A DNA stretch of 64,000 nt from Branchiostoma floridae (Eukaryota > Chordata > Leptocardii > Amphioxiformes > Branchiostomatidae): assembly GCF_000003815.2 (NCBI RefSeq), contig NC_049991.1:15936971-16000970 (forward strand), written 5' to 3'. A program made the position numbers and the translations under genes. This document shows positions 31,901 through 43,900 of the stretch, one piece after another. Every line of letters begins with the position of its first letter. The stretch's first letter is position 1. The notes under the pieces are model-generated. The model ran no database searches and was not told the origin of the DNA. It saw nothing but the letters and a program-made list of their open reading frames with translations.

Positions 31901-34900
31901 GGGTGGCGGGCCGTGGTCCTGTGCTGATGGCGTCTCCACGGAGACCAGCTGGTCAGGAGGCCGAGCCCCCCGCTGTTGCCGTAGTTACGGCGGGCGACGT
32001 GAGGCTTCATGTCCAGGTTGGAGACAGGGAAGTCTACTGATGTGTACAGCTTCATTCTGCGCATCCCAACCTGGAAGAAAAGGTTTTTACGGCAGAATCA
32101 AATCAGTTGCAAACAGGAATAAACTTTTACATCACAAGACAAAAGTAGTAGAAAAGACAGGTCGTCATTGAAAATTGAGATGGCTTCACATGAGCAACGG
32201 TAATCTACTTAAATGGAAAGCTGTTTTACCTGTTTGAACCTCTTGAGCTGAATAATGAGGACATCAGGCAGGGACCACAGACTCAGCTTCTTCGTGGTGC
32301 CATGTTGGATTTTCTTACAGAAGGGGCAGTGCCAGCCGTCCTCTGGGCCAAGCTGGAGTGGGGAGGGAAAATAAACATGATCAGTCCTAATGCCATACCA
32401 AATTATTTTCTTGGTTCTCGGAAATCTTCAGGTGAAAATGTGGCAAGCAGACATCCTAAAAGCAAAGAGCAGGGAGGAAGACTTGAGTATGACTACATTT
32501 GCTCCAGAACACTGAGTGCACCAAGGGATAAAGTATCATAAACCTGATCCTCAGGCTTTGTTTTCATTATGTTTTCCAGTTAAGTGTATTTTCTTTTCTG
32601 AGAAATCACACCATATTAAATTGGTATGGCCAAAAAAACAGAAATGATGTTATACAATAGGTACAGCATGAAGATCATGTTTTATCTCAAAAGGAATGAT
32701 GTACAGATAGAGGAAAATGAGACAAGATATACGGGAAATGGAGGGTCAATATATGTCAATGAAAATTATGAGCCCACTTCTAGCATTTCATCAGTCTGCC
32801 TTGACGTCCAAATTTTTTTTGTGTTGAGCACACTTTCCATTATTATCAAGCTTAAAAATTATTTCTTGACAGTTGAAAATCACTCCAAAAATCACTGCTT
32901 GGACATATAATTTTGCAAGTGGGTCTTTGACCAACACCCATGTTCTTCTATCAGGCAATATTCTGTCTAACAACAGCCATGTTGCAGCCCTACCTTTTCC
33001 TCCTTGGTGTGCAGTTTGAAGCAGTCTGACAGGGTGACGTTGAGAGGTTTCTGCTGCAGCGTTCTCTGCTGCCTGACACTGTCCAGCTCCTCTACCTTCT
33101 CTTCACAGGCATTACCAAACAGGCTGGAGAGGACATAATCAGTGTGAGAGCATGCACATATCAACCTTATTCTAAAAACTAAAAGCACAACAAGTCTGGA
33201 CTCCAGGCTAAGAAGCTATTGTCAAGATATGATGGATTTTTATGATATTTGGTGGAAATGGGTTGACAAACTGAAGGACAATTTCAATTTTGGGCCTCCT
33301 TCCCACATTACATAGCATTACAACAGAACTTATTACATGTTTAGGTCTCGATCTCCGACAAATAGACAATTAATTCTTCGACAAAACATGATGCAGTCAG
33401 TATGGAACAGAATAGGAAGGACTGAGGAGTGTGATGAGGAAATGTCAGCATGTTGCTCCATGCTGAACACTCACCATGCCTTCGTCTCCTGTTCCCACTC
33501 TAGCACCAGCTTCAAGTGTTCCGTTCCACCAGTACCACAGCTAGACAGGGCCCTAAAACACAAGAGCAGAAATTTGTTTCTATTTGGTCTGCATCTTTGT
33601 TGGTATTGACAACATGGAAAGCTCATGTCATTCCATCAGGTCTTTAGAGAATCCCAGGATAGATTTCCCCCTCCTGAAAATTTCTAACTTCCAGTGTGAT
33701 ATAGTCAACAGCTAGCAAGCTGAATAGAATTAAAATCATGTGATGCATTAGCCAGCATCACATATCTATGCTTATTTACCTGCAGAACTCTGGCAGAGAC
33801 AAGCCTGAATGCCTTTCTCTTTAGAGCACAACCAGCCATTTTAATTCCACATATTCCGTAGCCAAATCGCTCATAGTGTAATTAGTGCATTCAACAAAAA
33901 GCGTAATTGGCACCTGAATTTAGGGTAAAGCAAAGTCAGTCTGGTGAATTAAACATACACATGTAATACGTAGGCACTATCTTTCTGTATCATTGATATC
34001 TCCCATAGACACTGGATACCATGTCAATTGTTACATTTACAGTATTTTCAGTCCACTCACTTGTCCACAGTAGGCATATACAGACACATGTTGTCGTCTT
34101 CCGTCAGGTAGCACTTGCCAGCAAGGCCACCTACCACCCGCATCTGGAATCGCACACTACCCTAAAAACAGAAACATTGACAAAACTCTGAATAGGTGTT
34201 TCAAGAGTAATACTGTAAATGCAGAAATGTTTGCGGTAGTTTTATGTTCGTGGTTTTCGCGGTGGTTACTTAACCGCTAACTTAACACCACCGTGAACAC
34301 TCCATTTTCCCGCTACCGCAAAAGTAAATCCCCTTGAACTAAAATGCATTTACAGTACTCCCGTACAACAGAAACCAAAAACCCAAAACACCCATCCCCT
34401 TCCAATTCTAATTAGATCCCTGTGAAAATAAATGACTTCCCAGTACCTGTGGCCTGATGCCCTCCCTCATCATGTCTGCCATGTTGTGCAACAGCACCTT
34501 CTGAAGGTCACCGAAGGTCAGGTTCCTTGGGACGTATAGGGCAGAGGGCGGGCCAAACCTGGTCAAGAGAGACAACTTCATCATACTTAGATTTTTTACA
34601 GGCAAACTTACACATCCCAATGGGCCAGCTTTATGGTCAAGTGTTTTAAAGTCTATATGTTTCACTTCGTTTCTGCTGCATGCATGCATATATGCATTCT
34701 AGATATATCAGATAGACAGACAGACAGATAGATAACTTTATTGAAATTCACAGTGGACCTCCACTGAATTGTATTCAATTTACAGGATTGCAAATTGCCA
34801 GACATCTCAACAATTCATTACAATGTTACAAGAAATGACTTTAGTGAATCCAAGTGTTTCTATTCAAAATCTAAACACAATATTACCTCTTCCCTTGCTT

Positions 34901-37900
34901 GCCAGCACCAGTCTTGTTCACGAACAGCAGTAATAATTTTTCCTGCTCAGAATCCTGGGAGTCTGAGGTGTCTGGGTTGGGAGTGTTGTCTGAAACTGCA
35001 CAAAATCCCTTTTAACTACAATTTGTACAAAAAGCAGTGGAAAACAAATAGAAACCTTCCATCTACATCTTCAACATGAGAAAAAAACATCAAAAGTTAA
35101 TATCAATACTTTGTGTCATCTAACACTGAATGAAATATTAAACCTAAAAGAGAGCAGATTTTCAAGGAAACCTTCAAAAACAAACAGAAACCTTCTATCT
35201 ACATCTTCAACCTGAGAAAAACAAATTAACTATCATTACTTTGAGTGATCTAACACTGAATGAAATATGAAACCTAATAGAAAGCAGATTTCCTAAGAAA
35301 CCCTTAGGAACAAACAGAAACAAACTAACAGAAACCTTCCATCTACACCTTCAACCTGAGAAAAAAAATCACCTATCATAACTTTGTGTGATTTATCACT
35401 GAAATGAAATATTAAACCGATAGCTAAAAGAGAGCAGATTTTCTAAGAAGCCTTCACAAACCATTGGTGCAAGAGAGGTCGATGACCTCCAGCGGCGCCT
35501 CGAAGGCGTAGATGCAGTCCCCATCATGCACCACACTCAGCGGCTGGTCGTCCGAGAAGGAGCGGTGGAAACCGTCAAAGTAGATTTCTGTCAGCACGAC
35601 CTACGGATTCAATAACGACAGGACTTGAAATACTTTTTCCTGCATACTTACACAGGTGAAGGTTACATTGGAAATTATCTGCACCGGACAAATTTTACCT
35701 TCACCACTCTGAATTTAGGAAGTATGGATCATACAATCTTTTCAGCAACCATTGCCATTATTTCTTTTATACTTGACTGGTGGTAACAGTTAATGTAGTA
35801 GCTAGTGAAAGTCCACATCATGAAATATGTAATGTATAGTGTATATATAAACCTAGTACATGGACCAGTGCAGGTTAGGTGAAGGTAGACATTAGAAATA
35901 CCTGCACAGCTTTAATTTACCTGCTCTAACCTGCATATGCAGGTGGTATTTCAAGCCCTGAATGATGATGTAAGTAAGGAAAGCAGATAAAAGTAACTCC
36001 AAAACCCTATGTAGTCAAGTGATCAACTGGCAAATAATCGAAAATTGACTTTCCCTCTATCTCAATGAACAGAGTGAGCTGAATGGCTGAATCAGCATGA
36101 TCTAAACTACCAGCTGTCATGCACAGATAAGCAGGCAGAGCTAAATTAGCTGCTCCCTCCATGCCAAACACTACAAATATCAAGACCTGGCTGTAGATCT
36201 ATTAACGCTAGTTAACCTTTATTCGTTCAGTTACCTTAATTCGTTTTTTCAAAAACAGGGAATCTACGGAGACACGGTAAATGCAACATCAGTAATAACC
36301 ACAGGAATGCATAACCGAGAGACTTAAGTGTTCAGAATATTCATGAAAAGGCTCCGATGACCACGCATTTGAAAACAGCGAGGTCAAAAACGTACCGTCC
36401 CTTATTGTAATAGCCTACCGCTCTATGGGAGGATTGCGTCACCGTGTTGTTCGCCGGAATGGCAGAGATCTATCACATTCGCTTCCAGTTCACAATTATC
36501 ATGCACAAGACAACTCAATAAAGTTTGTGTTGCTAACCAGTAACTGGACTCAAAGTGTGATCAATTGTCGAAAACCGTCTCTTTGTTGCCACAACCTCCC
36601 GCACTTGTGGCGCACACGATCGAACGTCGCCATGTTTTTTCCCAGAAACCTACGGTCGCAACCGCGGGAAAAAGATTGGATGACGACATTAAAAGGTATT
36701 TATTAAACTTACCTTTAATAACTCACTAACTCGCCTTTTTCTCTTAGATCATTAAGCAGCCATCTATTAAACAATTTATGCACCACCAAAAATGGAAATG
36801 ATATTGAACATCGACAAATTAATTGATTTTACTCTGGTCCCCTTTTTTTTAAAATGTGAAAGTCCCAAGCCAGATCATGTAAACTGTTGCAAATACGGCC
36901 TTGAAGACGATACCAACTGTCTCAGTACGGGTATGGTACACCGATAACAAGATTTGCACTGCATATTTGTCGACCACAAGTCTGACAGCAATGTTTTATA
37001 TCATTTATTGTGGAATCTTTCGTTCTTTGATCCAGGGCATTGACAACAGCGGCATATCAGACTTCACACCCCTTCATCTTTAGTGTTGTTGGCCGCCGGA
37101 ATAGACCTTTGACACAAATATATCGGGTTACATTTTGCCGCGTGGAGGATGCAAAACACTGTACAGATGGTTGTACTGCAAACTGATGATTACCCGCTTG
37201 GAAATAGCCACAGCACGCCGTTGAAGTTGCAACGAAAGGTGCATAAGTTTCATGGAACGATCATGGCGCCAAGATCGATTTTACGTCACGGTCTACTGAC
37301 CCAACAACCTCATTTTTTTTACCAACGCGCTACTGCGTGTGACGGTAAATACTCAGCGGTAGTTGTCGGGATTTTTTTGTTGCCTGAATAAGTTTGTAAT
37401 CTAGAGCACTCCATTCATGTCAAGAAAGGAACAATAGCTTCAGCATAAAGTAATTAGCAGCGGACAAACATAACGAGTCTCGTCAGAACGAATAAAGGTC
37501 ACGCCCTCCGAGAGCGCCGTCGTTCTCAACGCAACGCGACGGTGTTTTCAAATTGAGACATTTTCATATTAGCATGGTAGGAGAGAAAATATATCGTGGA
37601 TGGGATGAATGACAAAGGTAAACAACAATATCACCATGTTGAATACAGAAATTATGCTTTGTTCTTCTGCCAGATTGGAATAAGCTGACTCTTGGTGAAA
37701 AACGCAACGAATAAAGGTTAACTAGCGTTACTCTTTTTGAGTCACAGCCAAAAAAAATTAGTTACAGCCAAAAATGAGATAAATAATTTTCTAGAAGTGA
37801 CAAGCACAGGAACCATCATAAAAACTTGAACGAACATGTCACTAAACGACAGGTAATTCAGTGTCCTCATTTATAAGACAGAACTCGTACATCTGAATTT

Positions 37901-40900
37901 ATTAAAAAATGATTACACAAGAACCTTTCCAATCAAAGGGTGCCAAAAATAATTCTATAAAACTGGGGACACAATGCCACTCTACTCAGTGCACTACAAC
38001 CTCCACATTTTTGCTGAGCAATGGCATTAACAACAGCAACCTTGGTTTTTAGTGCTGAGCTAGTCAGTGCAATCTGACTGGCTTCACCACAAAAATAACC
38101 TGCCCTGCTAAGGCACAACCCACCAATAGGAGGCAAGCGGCATCATCAAAACTACAGCAGACACTCAGTAATTAAGTCATTTATTGAGTTACAGTTACAG
38201 TTACATTGGTTTGTGTGGGCCTCTATTGACTGAAGAACCCCTGCACTATCCCAACAACTCTACACCTTTTTGGCACCAGAAGGAAGAAGGTCACTACCAC
38301 TGGCACGACATCGGAAGCACATGTTTTACGTTATCAGAGGTGCGCAACGAAAATATACGGAGGGAGTAGTCAGTAGTAAGTCAGGCCTGGGCATTAACTT
38401 CAACAGGTAAATATCTTTTCCTTTATTGTTTAAATTGAGAAGATTACAAACTTAACGCTCAGTTGGCATGTACACTGAATGGCAATGTAATGTCTATACA
38501 GTATACCAGTGCATGAGTCACCTGATGTGTGTACTATGGTACCTTACATGTGTAGCTCTCCCCTCTTGATACTGGCACATTTTTAGCACGTTTTGAGGAA
38601 GTGTTGAAGTTCTGACAAAAATATATTAAGAAGCCTCCTATACACAGTTGCAACTTCAAAGGATGTCAAAACTTCCAGACTGGTATTTTGGTCTCTTTGC
38701 ACTCCAAGGACAACAAAATACCAGTCTGGCAAATGACCAAATGCTTTTGTACAATGCGTCACTCTAACAGGCATTGTATGCAATTGGCTCTCATAGAATT
38801 GTATGTAGATGTAAAGGACAATGACTGTTCCTGTAGTTCTGATTAAATTAGGGACTGAACTATATCCCTTCTCTCCAAGCAGAAGTTAGGCTCAAGCTGT
38901 TTTTTTGACGTTTTTAGGCGTTTTATCAGGCTAATACTACTAGTATTTTGTACTGTTTTCTTGTTAGTCCGTGAGACATCAAGAAAAAATAGGAAGACCA
39001 ATAAAAACGCAGTCCTTCCCTGTTTATGACTGTTGCTGGTTAACATGGCACAGCAGACTGTTGTCTGTACTTGAACAATTATTTGAACAATTATTTATGA
39101 TGTTAGCTGAGAAGCTGACTGAGCAAAGGTACAGAATATAATGTTTATTTAGTCTGAAGATTGTGAGATAAGATAGCACAGACTGAGAGGTTCCCTTGAC
39201 ACCCTACTGGGACAATGAACATGTGATTGTAAACAAGTACATGCTGGTTACCTGGTTTAAGGGAATATCTGCCTTGTCTGCGATGAGTCTTCTCAAGTCT
39301 CCAACGCAGCTGTCCTGGTGAAGACTGACTCCTGGGGAAACAATAAGAGAAGTTTAACTAACATGATTTTGTAGTGTCCAAACAATTGTGCCAATGGACA
39401 ACTGATATCTTAGCTAGTTCATGATGACTGTTGGCTCAATATAGCCACAGCAGAGCATGTGCCAAAGCACTGTTATTCAGCCTGCATGGTTTTGGCATAT
39501 CAGATGCTGTTTACATGACAAAGAGGGGTCTCAGAGATAGCAAAACATGTTTCATGAATGCACGGTGGAAATTTCCCATGATTGTTATTGTTACTCAAGG
39601 ACAAATGCCTGTTTACCAGCCTTACTTCAGTTCCAGAAATTTCAATCTGCATACATCATGTGAGCTACTTCACAAGATCACAATGTGTACAACTTCTACA
39701 AGACAAAGATGCAACAGACATCAATAGCATATGGCCGGTGGGTGTATATATTATATTTTTGCTACAATATTTTCATACACAGTAATTTCTTTTATGTATG
39801 CGGTTGTTTTATTTTTGCTGACCTCTCCAATTTGGAGTCATGATGTGCTTGTCTCCATTATAATACTAGTACATATAAGTGATGTACTATACAGTCAGAC
39901 TTGTTTCAACTGCAAACTTGAAACACTGCAAAAACCTCTCTTTAGCCTAGATTCATCTAATGCAAAGTTAAATTCCCACAAAAATAAGTGAATTTAGTTG
40001 TAATCAAGAAATACAATCTGTGGCGCTATGATTTGTAGGTACCATACTGCACAACTACTGCATACTGCTCTCCATGGTTCACACAGAGGCTCACAATACT
40101 TCGTAAAAAGTGAAACTGAAACATGATACATTACTAATGACCCAAGCACACATACAAAACCCTTTTGACAAACAGCACTAAAGAGTACATATCAGATTTG
40201 CTCCACTTCCCTCTACATATCCTCTGTTGGGTAATTGGTATACAAAACACACCGGTATCTGTCCCTGATCAAATAGTTTGTGCAGAACTAACAGGAAACC
40301 ATAGAAAGCAGTGAAAACATACTCTATCCAAGCAGAGGTTAGGCTCCGGCTGTTTTTTAGCGTTTTTTAAGTCATTTTTTTCGGCCTTTCTATTTTGTCA
40401 TCACTTGAAGTATGCCAGCCAGTTAGGTTTTGACAATATGAGATACTATCTTATAACCCCAAATAGAAAGCCCAATAAAAACGACTAAAAAAGAGTAGAG
40501 GAAACAGACCTATTCTGGTGAGCCTGGGTTTTCTCCTGTGGTACACCACCGCTGGGTAGATAGCCCTGGTCTGTCGCTGGGGCAGGGGCAGGGAGATGCA
40601 GATGTAGGGGTCGAAGGTGTTGCTCTGGCGGTGGCAGGTGGGGCAGGTGAGCGAGGAACGGTACTGCGCCTGGAACAGGTCGTACATGAAGCTGCTGTTA
40701 CACCTCTGGTGGTTGGCCTGGGCCTCTGCTGCCAGGTGCTCGTCTGTCTTCTTGTGCCCAAACTGTAGAGGGATAACAGGTAGATTAAAGCGGAGTCAGT
40801 TGTGCACAAACTGAGATGAAAGTACAACTGATCACATTAGTAAATCATTTGTTAAGGAATCCATGAAAGTTGACATCACTAAAAATATTCCAGCCAGCTG

Positions 40901-43900
40901 CAAATAACCTTCTATATGTGTTGTCGACGATTTGGAATTCAGTAATTACATGTACTTTCAAGTTACAATTCAACAATCGTTTGACGTTTGAAGTGGAGAT
41001 GTTATTCAGTATAAATGCTTGGTATATTCATGTACTTTACCTATCATTACCTGCTGTACGTGGCAGACTGTAATTAAACTACTTGTTGCAGACATGCTTA
41101 AATTATGCATATTGTCAGACATATGGCGCCTTCATGAAACGGTTCATGTGATACATGAGGTGTTCCAATGGGCCTTTACATTTAATAGTGTTTTTTTCCT
41201 TCAAGATGTTACACAAAGGATATTTTTCCTGAAAAAAGAACTACATGTACAAGGGATAGCCTACTTCATTTGACTTGTGCAACAGATTTTACCTTACTAT
41301 AATTCACAGGTAATATATGATCCAGCTTCGTAGCCTGAAACCACTACAGATATATTACTGTCAGTAACTATCTACTAATAAAGCTGTCCAGTATTTGCTG
41401 GTTGACTTACAATGTAGGCTACACCTTTCAGCAAACCTAATGAAGCATGGAATGACTTGTTTACTTAGAGGGGTTAGACTGCCTTGTCTATCACCAGACT
41501 GATACATCCCCTGGGAGTTGTTGTCTCAAACAAGCCATCCTCACAGAAAACAAGCAAATTTTAGGCCCAATCTATACACAGTTTTTGCCGGATATCTGTG
41601 GAGATGTCGGGAGGGATCTGGAACGTTGGCCGCGGGACACCCGTGGCGCTTGCAGTCATTAACAGCTATATAGCCTAATGAGCCCGCGTTATATGCTTAT
41701 GAGCCACTCCATGATCAGTTGGTTTGGAACACATAAAACAGTAGATTCTTCATGTTGTGAACAGTTTAATGCTCTTCATTTGGTGTACTTCATTGTAACA
41801 GTAACACAAAATGTTTGGAGCCAGTTAATGTGCAGAAATGTCAGAGAAAGAAGTGTGCATGTATGTCTTAATAATATACATAATATATGTTCATAAATGC
41901 ACATCCTCTTCTTTCATACTGCCAAGCCTCTAATACTTAAGACTAACGGCAGATATCTGTATCTCTATTTGTATCTATAAAGCCAGTATAACCGCCCTGC
42001 GGTGTAACAAACCAGCACATACATGTGTGAATCTTCAGTTGAATGCAAAAGTTATACAAATACACATTGAACTTAGTGCCCTGTTTTCCATGGATCCCCC
42101 ACCTGAAATTTAGCAGAATATGATGTATACAAAAACCATTCTCGACTTTCACCCCATGTTTAAAAATAAAGCTGACGCTATGACCTCATTTCTGTTTACA
42201 GCACACTCTAGATTCAAACAAGCAACCTATCACAGACCCGACTTGACTGAGTCATCTAATGATTGGATCAGGGGTGGAACAGGACACAATAGGCAATACA
42301 AACAAACCCTGCCAGGCTATAAATTATTGATGTCTGTAATCAATATGGTACTGTAACTGTAACTGTACTAAACATGATGATTCATGATGAGATCTTATCT
42401 TAAAAGGGAAAGAGATCAAAACAGGTAGACTGGGTTTCTTACTGCATGTGATGACTGTGGTCTTTAACCCTGATATAGAACAATGCTTAATTACTGTAAA
42501 GAGGGTACATTAGGAAAGAACAAGACCCTAAAACACAAAGTACTTGCTAGATCTCTGGCCACTTCAACATAGATAAAAAGGGCAGAGAAAATGGACAAAG
42601 ATGTATCAAGCAAGTCAGGTGAATATACAACAGCGCCCCATTGAAAATGTATTTATGTCACTTCTAAAAACAGAGATGTTATTCAGACGTAACGTTGTAA
42701 CAATGTCTAGATTTGAACTAGAAATAGGCAAATATACCTGGACACCATTTCACACTTAGATTCAACCACTAAATCTATATAAAGCTGAGCATAACCTCGA
42801 CGTTATCCCCTTATCATTGACCTCACCAGAGTTGCCATGCCTCCTGGGGCCGTTGCTAAGTGACAATGACGAGATAGACATAAATATCATAGAAAGTTCA
42901 AGTTTAATGTCTCAGGGGCCGTGTAGCTGGCAGGCTTTCCAAATCTTACAACAAATCAATACAGCCATCTGGGCCCTTAAGTGACATCAATGGAAAGAGG
43001 ACTGGTCGTTAAATCTCCATACACACTCTTGGAGACCGATTCATGCTAAGTGAATCATGGGTTTGGGTCATTGGTAGCTACACTGAGCGTAAGGGAGAAA
43101 CTGCATAGATGGAACTCAAGCAGGGCATTGGCAGAGTAACGTGTAAACTGTGCAAGTGTTTGCCATTGGCTGTTTGATATTGACATACAGCAAACTGGAC
43201 AGCAGACCTTCTCTCTCTCTCTCTCTTTCTCTCAGATGCTTAGATTAGTGTTAGTGTTAAGTAGGAGACATCTTATACCATGTGCATGAAACACATGAAA
43301 GGACGCACAAGATGAAAAGCGCAGGATTTGGTGTGCGTAGTTTAAGATCAAACTAACATCACCTCCGATGCCACATGTTTGTGAAGTACGCAGACAGAAG
43401 CTAAAACCACATGTTTCACTTTGAACAGCATTGACCTGAAATTCATCTGGCAACCTCAAACATTCTACAGATGGAAACAACATGTCTCAAGCCTTCCCAG
43501 CAACAGAAGGTCAACCTTGGTGTTTGACATTTCACTCTGGAATGCAACCCAAAAATTCCATAAAGTAAACAATGACTCATCTGTGGTGACAACTGAAATT
43601 AAGGAAGTAGTGAACAGAATGTTTCAATCAAAATATAAAACGTTAATTTCTTGTTGTGTATTCCAAAAAGACATATTATGTGAAATGTTGTTAAAGCTCT
43701 GTCATTTTGTTGACAATTTCCATGCCTTAAGAGTGACCCACATCTACGTCACATTGGTATCAACTATCAAGTTGAACAACAACCTTTCTTGCAAAATAAA
43801 ACTACTGCACAAAGCCAAAGGGAAATGAATCCACTATATGTAGAAATATGAATAGGAAAAAACGACAAGAGATGATTCCCGACCTTAGCTTTCTTGTACC

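Noticed and set aside
33190-33211. CAAGTCTGGACTCCAGGCTA as the right end of a TAGCCT-family element
   Set aside because: No matching left end lies within 200 bp and no target duplication is seen; it may be a solo remnant.
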